From positions 28,118,514 through 28,182,513 of the forward strand of contig NC_049912.1 in the NCBI RefSeq assembly GCF_001411555.2: a DNA stretch of 64,000 bases. The letters run 5' to 3'. The translations under genes were made by a program, and so were the position numbers. Shown here piece after piece: positions 28,882 to 40,865 of this stretch. This stretch comes from Juglans regia (lineage: Eukaryota > Streptophyta > Magnoliopsida > Fagales > Juglandaceae). Every line of letters starts with the position of its first letter. Position 1 is the stretch's first letter. Below the pieces are notes generated by a model. It did not search any database, was not told the origin of the DNA, and was given only the letters and a program-made list of their open reading frames with translations.

Positions 28882-29498
28882 CTAATAAACTTACTTGTAA
28901 AGAACGTAAACTCCATGCCTATACGCACAATATGGCTAAAAATGATTTTTTTTTTTTTTTGAAATCAAGTAAAAAAGGTTGCCAACTAAGGACGCTAGCT
29001 TTAACGTACAGATCTAGTGGGAGGGGTAGGAAATGAAAAGATTTTATGGAAAGAACATTACGAGACAGCTCAGTTTGGCAATCAAAATTATCTTAATTTA
29101 ATTTATTTCATTTTATCTTATTATTATAATTTTTATAAATTTTTACATTAAATATAATAAATACTTTAATTTTTTCAAATTTAAAAATAATAATAATATA
29201 AAATTTTCTTACTATCCAAACTCCACCTAAATAATATATATATATATATATATATATGCATATGGCATGGTTGGTTTATTTTCTCAGCTTCTAGTTAATT
29301 TTCTGTGCAGCCTTAATTTTTTGAGAGGTTTAGATTTAAAGATGAATTGAGATAGTTTATGAATAGTAGAATAAAAGTTAAATTATTTATTATATTTTAT
29401 AAAAATTTTAAAAAGTCAAATTATTTATTATATTTTATGTAAGAATTTAATAAAATTATAATAATAAGATAAAATAAATTGAGATAAATTTTATACAT

Positions 29499-29552
29499 AA
29501 TTCTGATCTTTTTAGGGATTGGATAACTAAAAAATCTACACCACTTCATGAC
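29499..29552 (-). repeat. 54-bp inverted repeat, right arm
   Basis: Reverse complement of 28828-28881 with a few mismatches. The 617 bases between hold two family A MITE-like segments (about 29069-29231 and 29330-29495). Confidence 0.85.
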
Positions 29553-29665
29553 AAGTAAAGTCTCGTGGCCACAAAAGTCAATCCATATTATGTTAGATTC
29601 CTAACAATATTCAAAGCCGCCCCGTGTCTCTGCCATCGCATACAAAGATGAGTACGTCAAATTAA

Positions 29666-29821
29666 GCTTGGTTTGGTTATAAAGATAAAATTATTTTATC
29701 ACATTTTATATAATTATTATAATGTTTTTAAATTTTAAAATAAAAATAATATTATAATAATATTTTATTCAACATTCAACTTTTATCTTATCTCATTTTA
29801 TCTATATTATCAAACCAAGCC
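29666..29821. mobile_element. MITE, family A, copy with TAA duplication
   Basis: Ends GCTTGGTTTGG and CAAACCAAGCC are inverted repeats, flanked on both sides by TAA (29663-29665 and 29822-29824). A TTA/TAA duplication with such ends is typical of PIF/Harbinger (Tourist-like) MITEs. Confidence 0.75.
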
Positions 29822-29887
29822 TAAACTTTGGTTAATACTCGATGATCCTAATCGATATTCCAATTCAAAAATTGCATGGACGTACCC

Positions 29888-30476
29888 TGCGAGGAGAGTT
29901 ATCCCCTAGGTCAGACAAAGAAATAAGGTTTGGATTGGGGGTCGGATCAAGAGAAAGGGCTCGGGTACAAACCCAAACATGAAGTCTGGGCCAAGCCGAG
30001 CACACTAAGAAGACTCGGGCCCTAGCCCAGATATGAGGTATGGGCCGGGTTGTGTATACTTCAAAGATCCAACTAAAGAAGATGGGTAGATAGGAAACTG
30101 TGGCAAACCCATGCAAGGAATTAAGACCCGGGACTTGGAACACATTGAGAGAGACCCTGTGTTAGGAGTAGTCACCATCAAACTTGAATATCCTATAGCA
30201 TGACAGATGGGCAACATGAGTGTCCGATCTCCTACCAAGCGACACCCTACTACCATGAAGGCCAAACCGACAGGTATAAATAGACGTCTCGTGCAATCAA
30301 TAAAAATGTTAACATCTACATACATTTCTACTACTTTATCTCTTCATCTCCAATATTGAAACTAATTTGAACGTCAAAGGTATCACGGACCCCGAGCTCC
30401 CATTCTTCTCCTTGCAAGAAAGAGTCAAGTCCTACCAGCGTGGAGTTGTTCAGACCTGCAAAACATTACATCAACA
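29888..30476 (+). mobile_element. Solo LTR of an LTR retrotransposon
   Basis: This 589-bp segment begins TG (TGCGAGGAG) and ends CA (CATCAACA). It is flanked by a perfect 5-bp duplication TACCC at 29883-29887 and 30477-30481. Inside are a TATA box TATAAATAG (30275-30283) and AATAAA (30298-30303). Downstream, GAACGTCAAAGGTATCACGG resembles the R-U5 region of plant Ty3/gypsy-type LTRs as I recall them. Composition is richer in GC than the flanks. There is no internal region, primer-binding site or second LTR, so it is a solo LTR left by recombination. The gypsy assignment is inferred. Confidence 0.82.
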
Positions 30477-31185
30477 TACCCCTTTAATTACCTTGAGCTT
30501 CCTCAGCATATCATATATGGTACATTAATTCAGTCACTTGTCGAAATTAATTAGTATATATATAAAGGTGCAGATCAGGCATATATCCCTTTAAAAAGGA
30601 GAGAGAATTAGGTAGGAAGGAAGTCCATTCAGTACCATTTTACATGGCAATTAAATGCGTGCGGGAGTTTTCGATATGTCTACGTAACGTTTAAATTTTA
30701 AAATTAAATTATTTCATATAGATAGTTCACAATTTAAAGAGATTCTAATTGACGTTTCCAGTAATAATGTTTCCCCTTAATTTGCAATATTCTATTTACA
30801 AAGTTAGGCATTAATTAATTCGAAGCTTTTGTAATTTACATATTATATATACGTTAGTTTCTTAATTGACCTACTTTGTGGCTGATCAATAATATGAATT
30901 GGGCACAGCCAAAAAAAAGGGACAAGAATGGCATTTTTTTTAGGCACCCGAAGAAAAGAAACCCTTTACAGGCAGCTGCTAGGATGGGGCCAATGTATCC
31001 ATTTTAATGCAATATTGCCGACTAGCTAACGGATGAAGTACTCAGACACCAATGATTTGTCTCATACCTAAATATCTGTTCACTCTTGAAGTACCTCGAC
31101 CGACCTACCTACCTACAACATGGCCGACGAAATTATATATTTCAGGTCCATCTACTAATTTAATTATGATGATATAAAAATAAAA

Positions 31186-31368
31186 TAGAATAATTTTACA
31201 TACAATCATAGAATTGTATAAGTGTTGTCCAGTCGTTTTGAAAAAGTATGGGGTCTGTTCTTAAAAAATTAATTTATTTTCATGTGGGTTCATATTTATT
31301 TATTTTTTTCAAAGCGACTGTATGACGCTTGCACACTCACATCTCTGCAAGTATCATTTCTAAATAAA
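31186..31368. mobile_element. MITE, family B, copy 2
   Basis: The arms contain TAAGTGTTGTCCAGTCGTTT and AAAGCGACTGTATGACGCTT as imperfect reverse complements around an ATTAATTTATTTTCATGTGG centre. Confidence 0.6.
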
Positions 31369-31585
31369 ATAAGATATATCTCCGAAGAAATTATTATTTT
31401 TTGCTACCCCAATGAATTTCTTGAGTCGAAAACTTTTGAAAAACAAAAAATATATATATATATATATATTTGTTGCATTAACATTTTACTTATGGAAAAA
31501 TCCACATCATTGTCATTGTAATGCATTATATTGATGATCATTGATCACTTCCATTAATGGTGTCATAACTACGTACGTACTTGCC

Positions 31586-34030
31586 ATGATCATCTCTTGA
31601 TTAATCATAATTAATACGCCTCATTCTTAGGTTCGAAGTCCCCCAAAATATATAAGTATATTTGTAGTAGTTGGGGATATTTTAAATTAAGCAATACCCA
31701 CTATAACGATTATTTGTTGATGATCAGGTATTCCATTGCATAATCATGATGAGAGTGAGTGCCTAGGGCTGCAGGCCGTTGATGCGTGACAATGAATTGT
31801 CACATAAATTATCTGAGAAAATGGGAACTAGGGGTGTAACCGGTCCGGTCCGGTCCGGTTTTGGATAAAATCTAGGACCGAACCAGTATGTACCGGTTTT
31901 ATATTTTTCAAAACCGATTACGCACCGGTTACCCTCCTAAACCGGTACTTCCGGTTTTACCGGTTTCCGGTCCGGTCCGGTCCGGTTTTCCGGTTTTTTA
32001 AAAATATAAATTTCACAATTTGTCATTAAAAATTTGTTTATAAAAAAAAAAAAAATTGATTTAAAAAAAACTGTTTTATACTTTTATTAATATATTAGAC
32101 TATATAATAGTATTAATATTAGACTATTGGTATAGTTATAAGTTATATATTTGTATTAGTTATAAACTTTTAGTTATTTAGTATTAACATTTTATGTAAT
32201 AATTTATAAATTATAATAAGAAATTATTTCATATATGAATATATATGTTATATATAAAATTTCACATAAAAATTTATAATTATACATTATATATGAAACT
32301 TATATATATTAATATTTAATATATAAAAAATATTTTATATAAAACTTATATATAAAAATATTATTTTTTATTTTTTTTAATCAACCGGTCCGGTCCGGTT
32401 CGGTCCGGTCCAAAAAATTCCGGAACCGGAACAGGACCAGAACCAGCCGGTTTTTACATTTTAAAAATCGGTTCCGGACCGGACCGGTTCAAAACCGGTA
32501 AAACCGGTCCGGTTCGATTTTCCGGTTTGAGTTTACACCCCTAATGGGAACCCACCAATTTGTTAAACCAATAATTGATTCATATATACCATGCATGTGT
32601 TGATCCAACAACATGAACAGCAGATCAGGAAGAGGCTCCTTTCAAAAAGCTAGCTGGTCTTGGGCAAGACACCTTACCTAACTGGATTATATATCAGATA
32701 GCTAGCTTGGGTTGTTTGAACATTTGTTCCAACCGGTGATACATGTCAACCCTTTTTTTATGTATGTATGTTCGTGTACGCGGGGAGGCTGCAAATATGT
32801 ATAAATCTAAGGGCTATCCCTTGATATCTCTTTGATTAATCATAATACGCTTCATTCTTATATATGTTCGAAGCTCCCCAAAAAATACAAGCTGTACACT
32901 CTAAAAAAAAAAATTACTTAATTGTAGCCAATTATTTCTTACGAAAATGATTATTTATTATCAAAATGAGTTTATTTTTGTCATAAATAGTCATTGTTGT
33001 AGTGATATGTTTATATGTAGTAGTTGAAATATTTTAAAGCAATACATGAGGCTGCCATGAGTGCATCATGCGTTCCATTAATCCAGAATCATGGTGAGAT
33101 CAGTACCTTATCGAACACGTACAGGGCCGGGTGATATGTGACAATTAATTGTCACATAAACCTAGCTAACAAAATCGGAACCCACCAATTTGTTAAACCA
33201 ATAATTGATTCATATATACCATGCATGTGTTGATCCAACAACATGAACAGCAGATCAGCAAGAAGCTCCTTTCAAAAGCTAGCTGGTCTTGGGCAAGACA
33301 CCTTACCTAACTGGATTATATATCAGATTGCTAGCTTGGGTTGTTCGAACATTTGTTCCAACCGGTGATACATGTCAAGTACCCTTTTTTTACGTATGTA
33401 TGTTCGTGTACGCGCGCGGGGAGGCTGCAAATATGTATAAATCTAAGGGCTATCCCTTGATATCTCTTTGATTAATCATAATACGCTTCATTCTTATATA
33501 TGTTCGAAGCTCCCCAAAAAATACAAGCTGTACACTCTAAAAAAAAAAATTACTTAATTGTAGTCAATTATTTCTTACGAAAATGATTATTTATTATCAA
33601 AATGAATTTATTTTTGTCATAAATAGTCATTGTTGTAGTGATATGTTTATATGTAGTAGTTGAAATATTTTAAAGCAATACGTGAGGGCTGCCATGAGTG
33701 CATCATGTGTTCCATTAATCCAGAATCATGGTGAGATCAGTACCTTATCGAACACGTACAGGGCCGGGTGATATGTGACAATTAATTGTCACATAAACCT
33801 AGCTAACAAAATCGGAACCCACCAATTTGTTAAACCAATAATTGATTCAGATACCATGTGTTCCAACAACAACAAATTAAAGCTCATGGTCTTGGGCATG
33901 CAAGACGTACACATTACCTAACTGGATAGGTCAGCTAGCTAATTGAGTTGTTTGAACATTTGTTTCAACCGGTGAAGTTTACTTTTTGTGTTCGTGTATC
34001 GGAGGCCGCAAATATGTATAAATGATCCAA
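31586..34030. repeat. Tandem array of ~630-bp units
   Basis: Two nearly identical full units (about 32544-33176 and 33177-33813, periods 630 and 637 bp) are flanked by a diverged partial unit upstream (31586-31828) and a diverged partial unit downstream (33814-34030). Each unit starts GGAACCCACCAATTTG. A palindrome ends the unit and is perfect in the two full copies (33136-33157 and 33773-33794; arms ATGTGACAATT/AATTGTCACAT). No protein frame is conserved between units. A hAT element splits the first unit boundary. Confidence 0.88.
31829..32543. mobile_element. Non-autonomous hAT transposon (715 bp)
   Basis: Flanked by a perfect 8-bp target duplication ATGGGAAC at 31821-31828 and 32544-32551. 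The terminal inverted repeat is TAGGGGTGTAA / TTACACCCCTA. Subterminal regions hold many copies of CCGGTCCGG and ACCGGTT in both orientations, likely transposase-binding sites. The interior is AT-rich with no transposase frame. The 8-bp duplication and TIR identify the hAT superfamily. The neighbouring array units show the uninterrupted site ATCGGAAC. Confidence 0.93.
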
Positions 34031-34219
34031 ATTAAGGCTATCCCGTAATAGTTTTAGGGTCTGTTTGAAAATATAATTGTTCTTAATTAATATTCTTAAA
34101 TTGCTTCACTACTATTCTTAATTAAACTATTCAATATATACTATTTTACTATTATTGATTTCACTACTATTTAATTACAAATCATCTGAGATACTCTTAG
34201 TATTTAAACGAAACCTTAA

Positions 34220-34572
34220 GGCCTAGTTTGGATAGAGCAATGCTTCAATCTCATATCATCTGATCAATATCTAAATACCATAAATATAAATACTTTTTAA
34301 TTTCAAATCTTCAACGTTTTCATCTAATTATTACCTAATCATTACAATTTTCTTAAACTTCCAAGTAAAACATAAAAAAAAATTCAACTTTTTCAAATTT
34401 CAGAACAAAAATTATATTTTAACTTTATAATATTTTTATTCAATTTTTCTTCTCTAATTTATCAAAGAGTCAAAACCCTACAAAACATTTTAACTCAAAT
34501 TATTTTATTATTATTTACAAATTATTTTAATTCATCACATTATATATATCAACTCACAATTCAAACCAGGTC
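34220..34572. mobile_element. MITE, family A, long copy with TAA duplication
   Basis: Ends GGCCTAGTTTGGAT and CAAACCAGGTC are inverted repeats and are flanked by TAA at 34217-34219 and 34573-34575. At 353 bp it is longer than its relatives (156-210 bp). Confidence 0.75.
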
Positions 34573-36177
34573 TAAGTGTCCCGATCACGTAAAGTTCAGG
34601 GAAATATGCTAACCCTATTTGATGAAAGACGGGCTGCAATTGTGAACCAAATTACCCTAAAATGGTCCTCAATAGTACCATTCAATTTATAAACTGTTCA
34701 GGGACCACGTTTGAGGATGACAAAAAAGGGAAAATGAAAAAAAAAGATAAGAGGGAAACTAAACCAAATGGATGAGAAACGATAGAGATAAAGCTGCATA
34801 TATATATATATATGCTTTAGCTACACATGATGATAATCTCGTACGTACGTTTAATCCTGTTTTGGACTGTGGGCAGATATATCTCATTCTTTACTTTTTC
34901 TAATCTAATTAAAAGCATGCAGTACTTGGTGACGTACTACGCATTATTCTGCCCACTAAATCGGAAATCTATGGCATTCCAGAGTTAAGGAGGGTTGAGA
35001 TAATAAATAAAAGGGAGGTTTTTGGACCACAGACTAAAAAGTGTACAAATTAATTTCACCCATCCTGCGTTGATAGCGTCGACCATACCATCATGTATGC
35101 AGCAGCAGCAGCAGCTAGCTCATGAGGTCCTTTGATTTTTTTGGAATCTGATGCCCCTCCCCGGCCCTCCAATCTATATCTTAAACGTTTTTGTCCCTTT
35201 CTTTTCCACGTACGTAGGTCCATTCATTTGCCATATAAGGGCTTGTAATAATATTTTTTTTTGGACTTTGGTGTAACTTGCAGCAAGGCATGCTGCATGA
35301 CTTGAATATTGCAAATCAAACCCACTCTTCCGCCCTTTCTTCCCGAGATATTGAACTACTTGTAATTATATAATATTCAAAGTTTCTTTCTTTCTTTCTC
35401 AAATTCAGTTTTGCGATATATTGACGTGACCATATATATGTTGACATTGTCATGAGTAGAGGATTCCGATGGAGAGAGAGAGAGAGTTGTTGCTTACTAG
35501 CTATGCATGAAAGATATGTCAAGGGGGACCGTCCAAATATTAGACCTAATATTTTTGTTTTTGTTTTGAATGGGTAAAACCCAACTCAAATATATTAATA
35601 TTCACACATGATATGATGCGCTGAAGGCTAAATAATATTAATTGTAACCCTGAGTACGTATAAGAATATTCTTTTATTTCTAAGGTATTTACGTACTGAT
35701 CATGATGATGATGATGATCTTGTTGTTGTGCACGATATTCCCAGTCTTTTTCTGGGACGTTAGACTCCCAAATTTAATATTCAATTGTTGAATTCAAAGT
35801 TTCATGTATAGGTTGATTAATTCGAATATAAATATTAATTGGTTGAATGTGATGCTTCTATTATGGATAAGTACTCCAAATCAAATATTAATAATATTCT
35901 TTGTAAATAACATACATACAAACAAGAGATGGAACAGTACTATTAATATCGAAACAAAACCAAAAATATTGAAACAAAACGTACGATATTTGCCGACAGG
36001 ACACATGATATAACTCTTCTCTTGTGGTGGGTGATTGTCTTTATCATACTTTTAATGTTTCTTAGCATATTCAACAGGTGCGTCGCCCATCATTCAAGTT
36101 TGACATGAGGCCCATCTGTTAATAAAAAAAAATAATAAAAAAAAATTGACGGGGCAATCCATCTCTAGAACTTTTTA

Positions 36178-36363
36178 GGTCCCATTTGATTATACAGATG
36201 AAATGAGGTGATAATTAAAAGTTAAAAAAATATTATTAAAATATAATTTTTAATATAATTTTATTTTGAAATTTGAACAAATTGAATTATTTTTTATATT
36301 TTTATTTAAAAATTTAAAAATATTGTAATGATTAGATGAGATGGTTTGAAAACAAATTAGGCC
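36178..36363. mobile_element. MITE, family A, copy
   Basis: Ends GGTCCCATTTGATTA and AACAAATTAGGCC are approximate inverted repeats. The interior carries GATGAAATGAG and GATTAGATGAGATG. No exact target duplication. Confidence 0.65.
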
Positions 36364-37690
36364 AGTCTTCATTAGTGTTGCCCAACTGGCCTTTTAATTA
36401 ATTTCATGCTGCGACCATGACCCATTAGATTTGATTTTTTTCAAGAAAGGTAGGGAAATTTCACCAAACTTGAGAGGCATATTGGCTGTTCGAGACAGGT
36501 CATGTTAGTTAGACAATTTCAATCATAGTCAAACCGAGATTAGGTAAGGATTGAGAGTAAAGTCGCTAATTAATTAAATTACTTATGTATAGATGCGTTT
36601 GTACGCAGAAAATGATCTACCCATTGAAACAACAACGTTATTTTCATGTCTTGAGTTTTATCATATGAGTAATCATGCTACTCATTATCTTATAATGTAA
36701 TATTAATTAGATGATTAGAAATTATTTATTATATTTTATTTATAAACTTATATTCATCTAATGTCAAATCATGAAATGATAAGAAAATGATAATAAAAAT
36801 AATGATGAATAGATTTACTCTATTATCATTGATTACACTAACTAATGTACATATATCATGTGGAGAAATTCTATTTATGAAAATATTATGACATAATTTG
36901 ATTTTAAAGATAAATGTTAAATTTTAAATCTTACAAATTAATCAAATCTGATTATTTTAATGACTTAGATCGTGGCATGCTCTACAAACCAGTTTGATAA
37001 TTGAATAACTCATTCTAAGTGTGCATTACATGATTATATTTATGTAGTTTAGTTTGAGTGGTAATTTCTTAGCCTGTACGTAGTTCACAGAGTTGTATCT
37101 ACCAATTAAATATCACAATAATTAAAATATTTTCTTAGTTTTAAATTGTTCAAAGTTTTAAAATTGCGTTTGGATAGGAATGTATTTTCAAATATTTTAT
37201 GAATAGTAGTGAAAAAGTAATAATAAAAGATAATAATTCACTACCCAAACTAAGCCAAACGTATTTTAAAAAAGAATAATGTTAGATGTAATTATAAGGT
37301 GTTTCATCTTGAAAAAATAAATAAAAAAACATATGAATTGATAATCAGAACGTTAAATGTATATGATAATATGTCGTATTAGGCCAAAAAAGCATGAGCA
37401 GTTTAAAGAAAATCAAACTGGACGGATATGATTATAATACTAAAATTATTAAGGTTAAGGTGGACGTGGACGTTCTAAAGATATATATCGTCATGCGTGA
37501 AATATCACGATAAAATAGAATAATTCAATGAAAGATAATGTCACTATCCTGGTTAGAAGAGAACTACTTTCATGACTAATATTTGTTATCATCATTATAG
37601 AGACATGAGATGGCTTGTGCTCGAATTTTAGTCATTTATTGGACCAAAAAAAAAAGTACACACACAAGACTACGGTTTATCGTATTGAAT

Positions 37691-37797
37691 AATTCTTATC
37701 ATCAGCTACTATTCACTATCTCACACTTTATAATAATAAAAAAAAACTGTTAGGTATGAGATGTGAGGGTGAATAATGACTAATATATAACAAAACT
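37691..37797. mobile_element. Short foldback MITE, family D, copy 2
   Basis: TCATCAGCTACTATTCACTA on the left and GGTGAATAATGACTAATATA on the right pair as reverse complements around an A-rich loop, as in the copy at 15.6 kb. Confidence 0.6.
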
Positions 37798-38822
37798 CTA
37801 TGGTATTACAACGAGTGCGCCACGAAAAATTATCCTTTATTATTATTATTATTATTTTGGCAGTATATATCAAATTATCAAAATTAATATATTATTATAA
37901 TTTGTGAATATCAATTTCATCCGAATTTAATTAATCTTTGATACAATGAAAATAAAACTAAAGCTACCAAACTAGCCCAGGAGTTTATGGCCCATTAGTT
38001 TTGGCTGATGGGCTATTTTTAAGTTTATGGGCCCTAAAGCTACAAAACTAAACTAGCCCAAGAGTTTATAACAGCAAGAGCCCTGGCCGCCGGCGTGCGA
38101 GTGACCCGACCCACCCCTAGATCTTTGCATGCTGCCGTACTTGGGCTGTTATTTAAATTTCAAATATTGCTAATATTAGTATCTGATAAACATTTATTTT
38201 ACAGTGGGATTATTTAGATTATATATAAAAAATTTAAAAAACGTATTGAGTTTATTTTGTGAGAAACTGCGTACAGGGGATTAAATAAGGAGTATATTCT
38301 CCACCTAACGAGATTATTTTATTCTTGTTAAATTAAGTAAATTCTTCTACTTTTCATCTTTATATCACACATGAATTTTTTTTTTTCAACTTCTTCTGCT
38401 AAACTAAAGTAATTATTTTACTCATCATCTGTATACCACATATTTAATAAGATAAAAAATATATGGCGTGTAATGTAGAGATGATAAATATAATTTTTCT
38501 TTGCAATTTTGGAATGTGCAGCTCCACATAATCTCTTTAAAAAAAGTAGATAAATCTAAAATTTACATAAAAAATTTATTTTTTTAATAGTCAATTCTAT
38601 TTTTTTTAAAGGGAATTCATAAAGTTTGCATATGGTATAAGTCTCTTACCTAACAGTACTAATTTAAAATAGACTATCTGTGGATTAAAATCTTCTAAAA
38701 TTCTGAAGATCTTCTAAAAATCTCGATAATCTATCAAATAAAGAATCTTAACCATGATTTCAATATTTCCTGGAAATAAAAGAAAATAATAATAATAAAA
38801 GTTTTGATTATATCTTGTTTAT

Positions 38823-39696
38823 TATAGGAAATAAACTTCATTTATTTATGAAATCGAAGTTACAGCTGTGACTAATACATACAGAAAAAAACCTAGATTA
38901 CAAGCCAACTACTCACGGTTGTGGCTCCACCAGTACACAAATTCATTTGTGACTAATATGGTCTTAATTTCTAAAAACTCTCTACAGACAAACTGTCTAA
39001 GAGACCACACTCTACCTAAATTAGAGATTTCAAATCCCAACATCAGTGGAGGAGATAACTTTTACTCTATGGACAAATATCTAAAAAATATTTCTTTTTT
39101 ATTATTAATCTAAAATAAAGAAAATAACAGAAAACGTAAATGATACATGAGAAAATAGCGAAATACAGCTTGGAAAGTTGTAGATCTGTATTTTCAACCT
39201 TAGAGGAAAAAAAAAAAAAACACAGGGAATGTGGTGGCACGCCTGAAAAAATTGATGACCCTGGTCTTAGAAATGCTGCGCGTAGTGGCGGTAGAGCTCT
39301 ACTTGCGGTGGAGCGTGGATGTCACGTGCTCGTTGGACCGCACGTGATTCACGCACTGATCTAATCAACGAAATTCTTTGTCCGTCTGAAAGATTGGCGT
39401 GTAGAGAATTTTGCGGTGGGGCGCATGGTGGTTGTCGGGCTTCAGAGAACAACATATTGACATTTTACTCTACTTTAAAAGAAAAACACACAAAATTAAA
39501 AAAATTAAAAGAAAAAACTAGAGAGAATAGGGAGGGGGAAGGGAAAAGCCGAAGCTCCCACCCCCTCTAGTATAGGTTTTTTGAGGGGGTTACTCTAAAA
39601 ATAAATAAATAAATAATGATAATAATTAATTAAAATAAAAAAATAATAAAAAGAAAAGGAGGAGAGAGCAAGAGTTGTGCTATGGTTTCGGCTACC
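38823..39696 (-). mobile_element. Non-LTR retroposon-like insertion (874 bp)
   Basis: Flanked by a perfect 17-bp direct repeat GATTATATCTTGTTTAT at 38806-38822 and 39697-39713. That length is typical of target-primed insertion by LINE machinery. The insert has a GC-richer block (39230-39450), an internal A14 run on the plus strand, and no reverse transcriptase frame. Orientation is uncertain; minus is suggested by T-rich tracts reading as A-rich near 38830. It may be a truncated LINE, a SINE or a retroposed transcript. Confidence 0.7.
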
Positions 39697-39796
39697 GATT
39701 ATATCTTGTTTATATACGACATGCAATTCCCAGACCAGAAGTTTGAATTGTCCAACCTTATTATTATATATAAAATATGATAAATTTACTTTTATT

Positions 39797-39831
<35 letters not shown>

Positions 39832-40184
39832 TAAAGTTTGAATTATTATTATTATTATTAGTATGTCGTGACTTCATATTTGACCAACTCTCCTTACCAA
39901 AAAATTAACATCTTTGTTCTAAAAAACAATGATAATTCAAAAGAATCCCAAATTCCTTTAAAATATATACATCCAAACATTCTCTCAATCTTATTTATTT
40001 ATTTATTTATTTATTCTCCTAGTCTTCATTTGATCCTACGTTAGCATGTCTTTTGTGTCAAAACCTCCCCTCTTAGAGCTATGCAAATCCAATAGAAGAG
40101 AGGCCATTTAAAATTTTATTTAGAAAGAATTAAATTAAGCATATTTATAAATATATTTTTTTAAAGAAATACAAGAATCAAAAG

Positions 40185-40378
40185 AGAAATGATATTTGTA
40201 TTTATAAAATGCACAAACGTCACATATTTATTTTGAAAAAGAGAAATAAATATGAGATTGCATGAAATAATTAATTTTTAAATGGCAGAATTAATTTTAA
40301 ATGGTATACCTCACTATTTTTTTTAAAAAGGTGTGCGATATTTACACAACTCATAACTATATCTAGTATTATTCTTTT
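40185..40378. mobile_element. MITE, family B, copy 3
   Basis: Left GATATTTGTATTTATAAAAT then CACAAACGTCACATATTT; right GTGTGCGATATTTACACAAC. These are imperfect reverse complements. Confidence 0.55.
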
Positions 40379-40382
40379 AAAA

Positions 40383-40560
40383 ATGAGTAATACTACATAT
40401 CGTCGTAAAATGCACAAGTATCGCACAATCGTTTTAAAAAAAAATAGAATCTATTATTAAAAAATTAATTTTTTTTATAAATTTCATATTTACTTATTAT
40501 TTTTTAAAAAATTATACATCACTTATACACTAAAAAATGTAAATATTATTTCTATTGAAA
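40383..40560. mobile_element. MITE, family B, copy 4
   Basis: AATGCACAAGTATCGCACAA with CGTTTTAAAAAA on the left and TTATACATCACTTATACACT on the right. It lies directly beside the previous copy, about 0.5 kb upstream of the transporter start. Confidence 0.55.
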
Positions 40561-40865
40561 AATTTTTCCCGACCAGAGTTTCAACTCGGTTCCAGCTGAC
40601 ATGGTAATATCATGCGTGACGTGGCACTAATCACAATATATATATATTTTTTTAGGAAAAGTCCATATTGGAAACGCCAAGTGAACCAACAGTCACCAAT
40701 AGCAAAACCTATTTCTCCTCCTCCTAATAACTAATAACTTAATAAGAAATTAAAGCCTCTGTTTCTTTCCCTTCGGGTTGACCCTGGGATCTAGCGTTTC
40801 TCCAACCAACCCAATTCCGAATCCCAGGACCCAAACTGCAACTTTTCCGCCATCTTTATTCTTTG

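Larger units (their letters stand above)
13830..40700. other. Gene-poor, transposon-rich interval (~27 kb)
   Basis: No frame in this stretch has codon structure, length or motifs of a host protein, on either strand. Base composition is strongly AT-rich, with (TA)n, (TTA)n, (GA)n, (CT)n and poly-A/T runs. Recognisable content is listed separately: a solo LTR, a hAT element, a retroposon-like insert, a tandem array, an inverted-repeat pair and many MITEs. No tRNA, rRNA or CRISPR structure was seen. Stretches such as 17.2-18.8, 23.8-24.6 and 35.0-36.1 kb hold nothing I can name. Confidence 0.75.

Noticed and set aside
31630..31645. GGTTCGAAGTCCC resembling a tRNA T-loop
   Set aside because: No acceptor stem, D-arm or anticodon arm at the right distances; the other array units have altered versions.
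33289..33471. 60-aa frame in the tandem array
   Set aside because: The corresponding frame is not kept in the neighbouring units, so it is unlikely to be coding.
39267..39455. Minus-strand frame in the GC-rich block of the retroposon-like insert
   Set aside because: 62 residues with no recognisable domain; I could not tie it to a LINE protein.
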